A stretch of DNA of 64,000 nucleotides from Thiohalocapsa sp. ML1 (GTDB taxonomy: Bacteria; Pseudomonadota; Gammaproteobacteria; Chromatiales; Chromatiaceae). Position 1 is the stretch's first letter. Each line of letters opens with the position of its first letter. The translations under genes were made by a program, and so were the position numbers. The DNA is taken from assembly GCF_001469165.1 (NCBI RefSeq), contig NZ_JABX01000013.1, positions 62,001 to 126,000 of the forward strand, read 5' to 3'. The notes beneath the pieces are model-generated. The model searched no databases. It was not told the origin of the DNA and saw only the letters and a program-made list of their open reading frames with translations. Shown piece after piece: positions 35,897 through 44,365 of the stretch.

Positions 35897-37642
35897 TCAG
35901 CCCCCGGCCGCCGCGCGCATCGGCGTCGCCGCCTCGCCGGTGAGGTCCAACGGCTCGGCATCGTTGGCCGCCTCGGGCGCGCTCGGGCGGATGGCGTCGT
36001 CCAGGTAGTCGAGGCCGGCACCGTTCTGCGTCTCTTTGCGGATGCGCTTGTAGAGCATCCAGACGCGCAGCGCGTACACGAAGAGCCGAGAGTAGGTGCT
36101 CGCAATCTCCCGGGCGCGGCGCGGGTGGAAGACCAGCGGGTGCTCGATGGGCAAGCCGGGCCGGCGCTGGGTGCGGATCTTGCGACGCACGAAGCCGCCC
36201 TGGAGCGGGTGCACGCGCTCGAACTTGAGGCAGCCGTAGAACTCCAGCGCGATCTCCATGACGCGCTTGGGGTTGCGGCCGAACGCCGCTGCCCGGCGCA
36301 TGAGCGTCTCCAGATGCTGCATCGAGTAATAGCTGTCCCAGGCGGCTCGATAAGCGCCGAGCCACTGCTCTTTACTCATCTTCGGGTGTGCGGTGCAGAC
36401 GTGCTCGAGGTCATAGATGTTCATGTCCGGGTCCAGCGGCACGCCTTGCTCCACCAGCGCCTTGTGGTCCGCCGAGCCCGGCAATGGGGTCAGACAGAAC
36501 AGCTCCAGGATGTCGAGCGGCAACTCGCGCTTGATGGTCTCGATGTCGGCGGCAATGGATTCCGGCGTGTCGCCCGGAAAGCCCAGGATGTAGCCGCAAT
36601 AGGTCGTCACGCGCTTCTGCTGCCAGGCGATCAGCATGTCGCGATAGTTGGCGATCTTGTTCTGCTTCTTGTTGGCCGCCTTGAGGTTGTCCGGGTTCAC
36701 GTTCTCCAGCCCGATGAACACCCGCGACACGCCGGCCTTGCGCGCCTTGTCCACGAAGCCCGGCAGGGTGTGGCACATGGTGTCCACCTGGATGGTGAAG
36801 TTGAGCTTGACGCCGAGCTCCTCGCGCACCGCGGCGATGCGATCGAAAATGGGCTCCCAATTGCGGTTGCGCGCGAAGTTGTCGTCGGTGATGAAGTAGT
36901 GCCGGATGCCGTGAGCGAGGTTGGCCCGGAGCAACTGTTCGATATCGTCCGGGCTGCGGTAGCGGGATTTCCGCCCCTGCACATTGATGATGGTGCAGAA
37001 GCTGCACAGGAACGGGCAGCCGCGGCCGGCATCGAAGGTGCCCGGCATCGGCGCATAGCGCCGCGCCACCTCGGGCGGCAGGTAGGGCATGCGCTGGCCC
37101 GCCATGTCCGGCAGGTCGTCCATGTAGTTGTAGAGCGGCTCCATGCGCCGCTCCTTTGCCGCGCGCAGCAGCTCCATGAAGCGGCCTTCGGACTCGCCGG
37201 CGAAGAGCGTGATGCCCAGATCCAGCGCCTCTTGCAGGTCCGCCGGCAGCGCGGGCAGCATCGCGAGACAGCCGCTGACGTGGAAGCCGCCGATGGCCAC
37301 CTGCAGGCCGGCGGCGCGGAAGACCCGCGCCATGTCCATGGCGCGCGGAAACTGGTTCGACTGCACACCCACCAGGCACACCAGCCCCTCGCCGCCGGCC
37401 TTCTGCATGCGCTTGATGATGCGCTTGACCGGGATGACGGTGTTGGTCTCGTCGTAGGCCTGCACGCGGATGTCCACGTCGGCGCCGAGCGCCTGCTGCT
37501 CCGCTGCCTCCAGCGTCAGGCCGTACAGCGACGCCAGCGAATTGGACGGTATCCAGGCCTTGAGCCACTGGATCACATAGCCGTCGTCGTCGTAATGGGA
37601 TGGCTTGATGAGCTCGACGTGAAAGGGGCACGCGCGGCCCAT
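35897..37642 (-). CDS. B12-binding-domain radical SAM protein
   Basis: This is a 581-residue protein. The start at MGRACPFHVELIKPSHYDDD was chosen because the upstream frame is low complexity. Residues 15-195 form a cobalamin-binding-like Rossmann region (DIRVQAYDETNTVIPVKRII; RAAGLQVAIGGFHVSG). The radical SAM cluster motif is in GRGCPFLCSFCTIINVQGR (CxxxCxxC) near residue 215. YFITDDNFARNRNWEPIFDR and VFIGLENVNPDNLKAANKK are core barrel strands. The C-terminal 120 residues contain RRKIRTQRRPGLPIEHPLVF. The family modifies unknown, often lipid or pigment, substrates. There are no neighbouring pathway genes. Confidence 0.85.
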   Translation of the reverse strand: MGRACPFHVELIKPSHYDDDGYVIQWLKAWIPSNSLASLYGLTLEAAEQQALGADVDIRVQAYDETNTVIPVKRIIKRMQKAGGEGLVCLVGVQSNQFPRAMDMARVFRAAGLQVAIGGFHVSGCLAMLPALPADLQEALDLGITLFAGESEGRFMELLRAAKERRMEPLYNYMDDLPDMAGQRMPYLPPEVARRYAPMPGTFDAGRGCPFLCSFCTIINVQGRKSRYRSPDDIEQLLRANLAHGIRHYFITDDNFARNRNWEPIFDRIAAVREELGVKLNFTIQVDTMCHTLPGFVDKARKAGVSRVFIGLENVNPDNLKAANKKQNKIANYRDMLIAWQQKRVTTYCGYILGFPGDTPESIAADIETIKRELPLDILELFCLTPLPGSADHKALVEQGVPLDPDMNIYDLEHVCTAHPKMSKEQWLGAYRAAWDSYYSMQHLETLMRRAAAFGRNPKRVMEIALEFYGCLKFERVHPLQGGFVRRKIRTQRRPGLPIEHPLVFHPRRAREIASTYSRLFVYALRVWMLYKRIRKETQNGAGLDYLDDAIRPSAPEAANDAEPLDLTGEAATPMRAAAGG

Positions 37643-37876
37643 GGCAGTGCTCCAGGGCCTTGCTCTCGCGGCCCGATAAGATTCACCAAGCGTGCGGGAA
37701 GGGTACCAGCTTCTGCACGCGGGCGGCTCGCGGTTCGTAGTCGTGCTGGTTATCGTAATCGTCGTCGTCATCGATGATCCGCAACGTCGACAACGACAAC
37801 GAGCCAGATCTGCTTCGGTCTCGCGTGCGTGCTCGCGACCCCGTTGACGAGAGCGACGGATCAAGATCGCGGTGCC

Positions 37877-40516
37877 TTAGGGGGGCGAGAAGCTCGGGGC
37901 CGCAGCCTCGATCTGCGCGATCAGATCGCCCAGGCCGGCGTAGGTCGCCGCCTCCTCGGGTGGGATGATCACACCGTGGAGCTGGGCTCGCAGGTCGTCC
38001 CAACGCCGGCGCAGCACGGCCCAGTTCTGCTCGTCGTAGGTCCCGCGAAAGATCACCGGGCGGACCTCGATCCGCGGCAATGCCCCTGGCTCGCAACCGT
38101 CGTCGATGGCCTTGCGCAGGCTGAGCGCCCAATGGCTGCCGACCCGATCGACCCGACCGATCTGCTGCTCGACCACGCCCGGATTCCACTCGGGGTGCAG
38201 CAGCACGACGATACGGCAGGCCTGATGCAGGTTGAGCCCTTCGCGCCCGACCAGGGACTGGGCGACCAGAACCCGGGGAAAGCTTTGCACGCGGTTAAAG
38301 GCAAGCTGCAACATGCGCCGCGTGTGCGCGGCGGTGCCCCCGTTCATCAGCCGTGCGAACCGCCCCCGGGTGCGTCCGTACTCCCCCGCCAGCCGTTCCT
38401 CCAGGAGTACCCAGAGTGCCGAGGCCTCATCCGGGTCCAGCTCCTCGTCCCCGTTGGCGTCCCCCTCGTTACGGTCGCACAGCGCGCCCACGAGGTCGCC
38501 AAAGGCCTCCGCCAGTTGCGTGGGGGTATGGGGCTCCGGCGACGCCGGCAGGATCTCCAGCATGGCCCGCACCACCTGGGCCAGCGTCCCGTGCTCCGAC
38601 GCGCTGTTCCCGGCGGACTCTTCCGAATGGCGGAAGGCGGCAAACAATCGCGCCAGACGGTCCTCGTCCGGACGGCCGCTTAGTCCCCGATGAAGCTGTT
38701 CCATCAGGTTGCCGCGCAGCCGCTCGCGAAGCCTCTCGAGCTCGGCGTACTGCTCGGCCAGGCGGGCATCAAGGGCGGCGCGGTCCCTATCCTGCTCAGC
38801 CCCCAACTGGCGCTGAGCGGCTTGCACCGCCGGCCACTCGTCGTCCGCAACCTTGGACTGCGACCACAGGCGTCCCTGTTCGAGACAGCGCAGCATTTCA
38901 CGGGCATTGAGCAGGTCTACCAGGGCCTCCATCGGGCGCGTGAAGCGCCCGAAGACCAGAACCTTCTCGCCCTGACGATTGGCCTCCTCGATGGAGTCGA
39001 CGGCCGCCAGGATCGCGGGGTGGTCGAACAGGGGCGCCGCGCTGCCGCCAACCGCGTTCACCAGGACCTGCTGCCACCACCGGGCGCGCTCCGTGCGCTT
39101 GTCTCCGGCCCCGATGTGCTGCTCTGCCTCCGGCGCAGGGTCGATCCCGTCGTGGCGATCCTGTTCCGCATCGCGCACCGCGTCCCGGGTGACCTCGTCG
39201 ATCAGCGCGGCAATCCCGTGACCGTTGCCGAGCGTCAGGCGCAGGCGCTTGGCCCCGGGGTCCTCCCGGTCGCTGGCCACCAGGGACAGGGCCTCCGCGG
39301 CGCAGACGCATTGCTTCCATGGGCCGCTCAACCCTGCCGGGTCCACGGCGATCTCGAGGCTCAGGTCACGATAGGCGTTCAGGGGCAACCCGCTGTGGCG
39401 CTGGAATCGCTGGACATCGGCGTCCTCACGCTTGTCGCGACGCAGCAGACAGGGGCGGAGCCTCTGCTCGAAGGTGCGCGCCGCCGCGGCATAGGTCAGC
39501 CGGGCCTCGGCGTCGGTTGGGCTGCGACGAACGCGGCGAACGGCCTCGGCGAAACCCTCCACGATCGCGCGCAGGCCATCCCCGCCGGCGCCGATGCGCT
39601 CCAGGGTGCCCTCCCATTGGCCCGCGTCCAACTCCACCGGGGTGGCGGTCAGCGCCAGACGGCGCGCCCTGGGACGGGTCTGGACCACCTGGCCCAGCAG
39701 TCGGCTCAGGCCGCTGTCATCGCCGCGACTCTTGTGGGCCTCGTCGATGATGACCAGATCGAAGAGCCCGAGGCCGAGCCCGACGGCCCGTTCCAGCCAC
39801 GGGCGCAGGTTCTCGTTCGCAGCATACTGCCCCGCATCCAGCGCGGTAGGCCAGGGTGTCTCCAAGACCAGTTCATCGAGGCGTTGCCGTAAATCCGCGT
39901 CAACCAGGTCGCCGCAGGCGGCTGCCACGATACTCTCGGCGGCCTGTTGGACCCAGGGATCGTCCAGGTAGTCCTGATTGTCATTGTCCCAATAGCCACG
40001 CGGGAACCGACCGGACTGTGCCCTGCGCCAATGGGCATAAACCACTGGCAGCAAGGCCCAGCGCCAAGCCTGACTGGCCTCTCCCAGGCGCCAGTTCGTG
40101 AAAGCATGAGAAATCAGAACCACCGCCTCCCTGGCCCAGGGCCTGTGCTCCAGCGGATCGTCGGACTCCCAGGCGGCCAGGTATTGCCAGAGGCTGCGCA
40201 CGATCGGCGGGGCCTCGACGCCACCGCACCGCAGCTCGTCGTGCCACTGGTAGCCAAGCCCCGGCGGCACGACCACGGCCACCCGTCCGCCACAGTCGAT
40301 CACCGAGCGGGCCACGGCCACCGCGATGCGGGTCTTGCCCATGCCCACCTCGTCGGCGATCACCACCCCGTTGCCCGGCAGGCGCTCGGCGATGGCCCTG
40401 AGGCTGGCTTTCTGGCCGTCGTTGAGACACCAGGTCGCCGACAGCGCCGGGGCGCGGCCCGCGTCCTCCATCGCAGCCAGATCGTCAAGACGTGTCGCTA
40501 CCTTGTTCCAGTTCAT
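37877..40516 (-). CDS. SNF2/DEAH-type helicase of a candidate defence operon
   Basis: This superfamily 2 ATPase has 879 aa and is the last gene of a three-gene operon. Its ATG overlaps the stop of the PLD gene by 4 bp. Walker A is VIADEVGMGKTRIAVAVARS (K61), the Walker B box DEAH is at 258-261 (LVIIDEAHKSRGDDSG), and motif III is LALTATPVELD. After a long insert with a coiled coil (about 570-625, QRQLGAEQDRDRAALDARLA) comes the C-terminal RecA domain with FGRFTRPMEAL, LVAQSLVGREGLNLHQACRI, LLHPEWNPGVVEQQIGR and VDRVGSHWA (arginine fingers). The arrangement resembles RapA/SNF2-like translocases. All catalytic motifs are intact. A role in restricting foreign DNA is inferred from the partners. 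Confidence 0.88.
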   Translation of the reverse strand: MNWNKVATRLDDLAAMEDAGRAPALSATWCLNDGQKASLRAIAERLPGNGVVIADEVGMGKTRIAVAVARSVIDCGGRVAVVVPPGLGYQWHDELRCGGVEAPPIVRSLWQYLAAWESDDPLEHRPWAREAVVLISHAFTNWRLGEASQAWRWALLPVVYAHWRRAQSGRFPRGYWDNDNQDYLDDPWVQQAAESIVAAACGDLVDADLRQRLDELVLETPWPTALDAGQYAANENLRPWLERAVGLGLGLFDLVIIDEAHKSRGDDSGLSRLLGQVVQTRPRARRLALTATPVELDAGQWEGTLERIGAGGDGLRAIVEGFAEAVRRVRRSPTDAEARLTYAAAARTFEQRLRPCLLRRDKREDADVQRFQRHSGLPLNAYRDLSLEIAVDPAGLSGPWKQCVCAAEALSLVASDREDPGAKRLRLTLGNGHGIAALIDEVTRDAVRDAEQDRHDGIDPAPEAEQHIGAGDKRTERARWWQQVLVNAVGGSAAPLFDHPAILAAVDSIEEANRQGEKVLVFGRFTRPMEALVDLLNAREMLRCLEQGRLWSQSKVADDEWPAVQAAQRQLGAEQDRDRAALDARLAEQYAELERLRERLRGNLMEQLHRGLSGRPDEDRLARLFAAFRHSEESAGNSASEHGTLAQVVRAMLEILPASPEPHTPTQLAEAFGDLVGALCDRNEGDANGDEELDPDEASALWVLLEERLAGEYGRTRGRFARLMNGGTAAHTRRMLQLAFNRVQSFPRVLVAQSLVGREGLNLHQACRIVVLLHPEWNPGVVEQQIGRVDRVGSHWALSLRKAIDDGCEPGALPRIEVRPVIFRGTYDEQNWAVLRRRWDDLRAQLHGVIIPPEEAATYAGLGDLIAQIEAAAPSFSPP

Positions 40517-42507
40517 GCTTCCACCCCAATGGATTCCAGACCCTTGACCCCCCAGGCCAGCTCGATCCGGTCAAGCAGGGCCTCGTAGAGTCGCCCGGGC
40601 TCTTCGTCCGCGGTTTCCGCAAAACTGGGCCGGAAGGGCCTGGCGCGCAACGGGCTCAAGGGATTGAGGCCCAAGGCCAGGAATGCCTGAATCTCCGGCG
40701 CGCCGGCGGTCTGTTGCAGGGTCTGCTCCAACCGTGCGCACCAGGCGATCCAGTCGTGGGCGGGGGTGACGGCCTGCCGTGCGGCGATGTCCTCGATCAG
40801 GGCCATCATCTGTCGGATGGGATAAGTGCCGACCTGTGGTTGGTCCCCTACACCGCGAGCGTTCCTGCCGCTGTTGTTGTCGTCGTCTGGCGGCGATCCG
40901 TCTTCGTCCTCCGCCTCCACGTCCGGGGCGAGTGGAAAACTGGCCAACTGGGCACGCGCGCCTTCCAGGCCCAAGGCCGGCAGCGCGGTTCCCCAGACCC
41001 TCCCCAGCTCGTCAAGGACCGGGATCTGGCCCTGCCGGGTGCCCCCGTCCGCCGACTGCCAGCGCAGCGTGACCTGGCGGGGGCGCGGGTCGGACCACAG
41101 AAAGGCCTCGCCCTTCCGCGTACAAGGTTCACCGTCCGGTGCCACGACGTCGCCCCCATCGGCGACCGGCTCGTTGGGGATCAGCACCCCACCTTCGTCA
41201 CACGCCTGCCAGGTCACCCAGGCGATGGGCCCCGCCACGTATTCTTCATCGCGCTCCGGCGGACCCTCGCCGGCGGCCGCGTCGCCCGCGTCCTTGCACT
41301 CGTCCGTCCATTGCGCCGGCAGCAGGGTATCGACGGCCGGGCGACTCGGCTCGCTGGTCCCGGCCTGCCAGGGCATCGCGGACGGGGCGAAGACCACCCC
41401 GGCCTCGAGGTTGCCGGCTGCCAGGCTGGCCCGCTGCATGAAGCCGGCGTTGGTCAGGTTTCCCGATCCCAGGTAGGCCCAGGGGCTGATACAGTTCTCG
41501 GATGCTTCCCGATAGTTGGCGCTGAACAGGAACTTGGCATGGAGTGACCGCGCGGCATTCTCCCCGTAGAGGCCAACCGGGGCCCGGGCCGGGCGCACCG
41601 TGATACCGGCCTCTCGGACGTGCGCGATGGCCGCGGCGATCCCCTGGCAGCCGAGTGGATTGACGAACAGGTCGACCTCGGCGCTAGCGGTCAGGAGACC
41701 GGCCTTGCTCAGGCCATCGCGGATGGCGGTGGGGACGACCGGTGGGCTGCCGTCTGCGCTCGGGGCCTCGTAGAAGCCGGAGCCCATGGCCAGATAGTTG
41801 CGGCGGACGCCGCCGGCGTGGGCCTGGACCTGCCCGACCAATCGATCGAACAGCGATGACGTTCGGTTGTCGAGGAAGCGAGGCACCCGCGTCCCGGCGG
41901 TCTTCTCGCACTGGGCGAGCCAGTGCTCCAGTTCCCGCCTGGCCAGCCGTGCCGGGTGACCGTCACCTTGGGCGTCGAGAAGCCTTTGATCGAAGTGCCT
42001 GCCGGTCCATTTCAGCAGGTTCCAGGCCGCGGCAAGGTCCGCGCAGCCCAGTTCCACTGCCGGGCCGCCGGCGGCCAGGTCGGTGCTCTCCAGGTCGATG
42101 CGCCAGGCGAGGTCGAGGCTCTGCTCCAGGGTCTGGCGTGTCCAATTGCCCGTGGCGACGATCAGGCGCAGCCACCAGCGCTCCGGGTCCTCGTCGTGGC
42201 GGAAGCCGAGCAGCGCGACCTTGGCGTGCAATAACCGGAAGCCCCGAATCTCGGGGTCCTGAATCGGCAAGTGGACGACCCCAGGGGCGTCCACGAAGCC
42301 GATCGGCGGGTGGCGGTGGTCGAGCATCAAGGCGAGCCAGATGCGCCCTTCGTAAGCCCTTTGCGCCGAGGTAAGCCTGGTGAAGCGCTCCAGCGCGTCG
42401 TCGAGAAAGGCCGCGTCGGCGGAGTAGCCGCAGAGCCAGGCGAACCCGGCCCGGTAGTCCGCGGGGGCCTCGAAGTGTTGGGCCAGGGACGGAAAGCTAT
42501 CGCTCAT
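40513..42507 (-). CDS. Phospholipase D-like (two-HKD) nuclease of a candidate defence operon
   Basis: This is a 664-residue protein. The start is taken at MSDSFPSLAQHF because its ATG overlaps the stop of the upstream gene (ATGA). Two HKD half-sites are visible. The first is LLHAKVALLGF at 92-102, with VATGNWTRQT 20 residues later. The second is SLHAKFLFSANY at 321-332, followed by YLGSGNLTNAGF (GSGN at 347-350). The spacing suits one active site formed by two repeats, as in PLD nucleases and phosphodiesterases. The C-terminal 200 residues carry Asp/Glu-rich loops and are unrecognised. It overlaps the helicase gene by 4 bp, so the proteins are likely made together and may form a complex. Confidence 0.85.
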   Translation of the reverse strand: MSDSFPSLAQHFEAPADYRAGFAWLCGYSADAAFLDDALERFTRLTSAQRAYEGRIWLALMLDHRHPPIGFVDAPGVVHLPIQDPEIRGFRLLHAKVALLGFRHDEDPERWWLRLIVATGNWTRQTLEQSLDLAWRIDLESTDLAAGGPAVELGCADLAAAWNLLKWTGRHFDQRLLDAQGDGHPARLARRELEHWLAQCEKTAGTRVPRFLDNRTSSLFDRLVGQVQAHAGGVRRNYLAMGSGFYEAPSADGSPPVVPTAIRDGLSKAGLLTASAEVDLFVNPLGCQGIAAAIAHVREAGITVRPARAPVGLYGENAARSLHAKFLFSANYREASENCISPWAYLGSGNLTNAGFMQRASLAAGNLEAGVVFAPSAMPWQAGTSEPSRPAVDTLLPAQWTDECKDAGDAAAGEGPPERDEEYVAGPIAWVTWQACDEGGVLIPNEPVADGGDVVAPDGEPCTRKGEAFLWSDPRPRQVTLRWQSADGGTRQGQIPVLDELGRVWGTALPALGLEGARAQLASFPLAPDVEAEDEDGSPPDDDNNSGRNARGVGDQPQVGTYPIRQMMALIEDIAARQAVTPAHDWIAWCARLEQTLQQTAGAPEIQAFLALGLNPLSPLRARPFRPSFAETADEEPGRLYEALLDRIELAWGVKGLESIGVEA

Positions 42508-43841
42508 TGGTCGGCCTCCCCATCTTCCCTGTCCAGCCAGGCGCCGAGGGCGTCGTCCAAGTCCAGGTTCAGCAGAAACAAATTGGGGATGCGCTGAGAG
42601 ACGCCGTCGGGCCATGCCTCGCCCTCGACGGGGGTATCGACTTCGTCCGTCTCCGCTGCGCCGTCCTGCCCGGCCTCGTCAACGCCGACGAAGGCCGGCC
42701 CCGGGCACACCAGCCCACCCAGCAGACGCAGCACGCGCCCGTCGCGCGCGATAAGGCTGGTCAACAGCGCCCCGGACTCGGGTGTCACGCACTCCTGGCA
42801 GAAGGTCCGGGCCATTGCGTTCGGATGCCCGTTGTCCAGGAATGCCTGCGCCGCCGTTCGCAATGTCTCCATGTGCCCCGCCACCTCGGCGAGCAGGCTC
42901 GCATCCAGCGGTCTGCCTCGCTGCTCGGGAACCCGCGCCTCGACGGCATCGAGCACCGTCAAAGCAGCCTCCCGGGCGAGAAAGAACCGGGCGCCGGCAC
43001 GCAGATCCAACCAATGCTCATCAACGCGAATGGCGTCGGGTCTGGTCTCCCAAGAAGCTGGGGAGGATGGATCGCTGCGTCGCGACTCCACCCAGTCGAG
43101 CGCATCCCGGCGCCGGTCACGATCATCTGAGGTCTCTCCGTGGCCAATGCGCAGGAGACGGTCCCGCAGCAACTCCCGGGCCGGCGCGGGGAGCGCGCGG
43201 AGGGGAGACAGTCCCTGCGCCAGGGCGTCGGTGTTCACCCGGTCGTCCTGACCGAGTACCCACAATGCCAGGTGATCGACCAGCGACCGCTTGTAGGGAG
43301 TGCTGCCGCGCAACGCCGCGTCCAGAAGGGCTTGCCCGGCCTCGGTGCATCGGAAGCCGTTGAAGCGGGTGGTGGTGGCGTCGACCAGGCCCAAGGCTGG
43401 CAGGGTCTGCACGCTCGCCGTGCGCATCGGCTGGCTGACATAGAAGCTGGGGCTGCGGGCTGACCTGAATCTGAAGTCGGTGCGCTCCCGCAGTTTCTGC
43501 CGCCCGCGCAGACGTGCATCCTGGGACCAGCCGTTTTGCTGGAAGGCGAGCCGACAGGCCAGGGCCTCGATGGCATTGGCGACCTGGATGTTGGCTGCCG
43601 TGCCGCCCTTCGCCCTGGCCAGCTCTCCCACCCGAACGCCGAGCAGCGCGAGGATCGGCTGTTTGGCGTACCAGATCCCGCCGAGACCGGGAACCGCCAG
43701 GTTGTTGAAGGCGCGCACCGCGGCCCCGAGCCCAAGGGTTCGCGTGCGCCGCGAGCTTGGCAGGGATTCAGGGCCGAGGAGGCCCCAGTGCGTCAATACC
43801 ATCTGATGCTCTCCGTATGCGACCAGGCGTCCGTCGTTCAT
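42504..43841 (-). CDS. Unrecognised 445-aa protein, first gene of the candidate defence operon
   Basis: The first gene of the operon starts MNDGRLVAYGEHQMVLTHWG. The N-terminal part contains LAVPGLGGIWYAKQPILALL. The middle has wHTH-like helical stretches (ASVQTLPALGLVDATTTRFN, then GFRCTEAGQALLDAALRG). Near the C-terminus, FCQECVTPESGALLTSLIAR has two cysteines. The last 60 residues are strongly acidic. I do not recognise a family. The winged-helix-like middle suggests DNA or target recognition. Four-base overlap with the PLD gene ties it to the nuclease and helicase. No signal peptide or membrane segment is seen. Confidence 0.8.
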   Translation of the reverse strand: MNDGRLVAYGEHQMVLTHWGLLGPESLPSSRRTRTLGLGAAVRAFNNLAVPGLGGIWYAKQPILALLGVRVGELARAKGGTAANIQVANAIEALACRLAFQQNGWSQDARLRGRQKLRERTDFRFRSARSPSFYVSQPMRTASVQTLPALGLVDATTTRFNGFRCTEAGQALLDAALRGSTPYKRSLVDHLALWVLGQDDRVNTDALAQGLSPLRALPAPARELLRDRLLRIGHGETSDDRDRRRDALDWVESRRSDPSSPASWETRPDAIRVDEHWLDLRAGARFFLAREAALTVLDAVEARVPEQRGRPLDASLLAEVAGHMETLRTAAQAFLDNGHPNAMARTFCQECVTPESGALLTSLIARDGRVLRLLGGLVCPGPAFVGVDEAGQDGAAETDEVDTPVEGEAWPDGVSQRIPNLFLLNLDLDDALGAWLDREDGEADQ

Positions 43842-43894
43842 TGCAGGAAACCAGATGAAACCAGGGACAGCGTGGACTGGTAAGGTAGCGTGTT

Positions 43895-44365
43895 CTAGCG
43901 GGTGCGAATCCCGCCTAACGAGCCGCGAGCGCCTTTCTTTTCATCGGTGGAAGTTCTGGGAGAACAGAACTCCTGAAAATGCTCTTCGTTCCGCCAGCCT
44001 TCACGGCTATTGCACGGCGACTGCGCCGAGAACAAGAGCTCAAGCTCATTTGATTTCACCAAATCAATGCATTTCATGAGCTGAAGCGAACCACCATGTT
44101 TGCTGCGATACTGCCGGGCCAGCCAGGTGTCCACCAATGTCCTTGTCTTTTCATAGACATCAAGATCCAGGTTTCCTTGTTGCATGTATGCATTGGCTGC
44201 ATTGTTTGCATCCTGCAGAACAACAGGATCGCGGTATGCCGAACCAACACAAACGGATAGGGTGAAGTTCTTGAACAACTCCAGCTCTTTTGAATCGTTG
44301 GCGCTTGCAATGGTTGAGCCGAAGACGCAAAAGGCGGCCAGTACGCCTAGTCTGTTAATTTCCAC
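43895..44365 (-). CDS. tai4: T6SS amidase immunity protein Tai4
   Basis: Tai4 (156 aa) is a periplasmic inhibitor that protects the cell from the Tae4 amidase. A GTG start at 44365 is proposed because it gives a clean signal peptide (VEINRLGVLAAFCVFGSTIA, then SA-ND). The mature part matches Tai4: LFKNFTLSVCVGSAYRDPVV, then AANAYMQQGNLDLDVYEKTR, then LMKCIDLVKSNELELL, with the two conserved cysteines. The last 20 residues (after EFCSP) look like read-through into a tRNA-arm-like sequence. It overlaps the end of tae4 by 19 bp, the standard effector-immunity coupling. The local GC content is visibly lower than in the neighbours. Confidence 0.85.
   Translation of the reverse strand: MEINRLGVLAAFCVFGSTIASANDSKELELFKNFTLSVCVGSAYRDPVVLQDANNAANAYMQQGNLDLDVYEKTRTLVDTWLARQYRSKHGGSLQLMKCIDLVKSNELELLFSAQSPCNSREGWRNEEHFQEFCSPRTSTDEKKGARGSLGGIRTR
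43898..43914 (+). other. tRNA T-arm-like sequence (possible attachment-site remnant)
   Basis: GCGGG-TGCGAAT-CCCGC has the stem and 7-nt loop of a tRNA T arm (canonical loop TTCGAAT). It is followed by CTAACGAGCC, which could be an acceptor strand. No 5' acceptor, D or anticodon arm is found upstream, so it is not a tRNA gene. It lies exactly between the defence-like operon and the tae4-tai4 block and encodes the GGIRTR end of Tai4 on the other strand. Confidence 0.3.

Noticed and set aside
43840-43925. A tRNA gene ending at about 43921
   Set aside because: Only a T-arm-like hairpin is present. There is no matching 5' acceptor strand, D arm or anticodon arm, and the upstream sequence overlaps the start of a protein gene.
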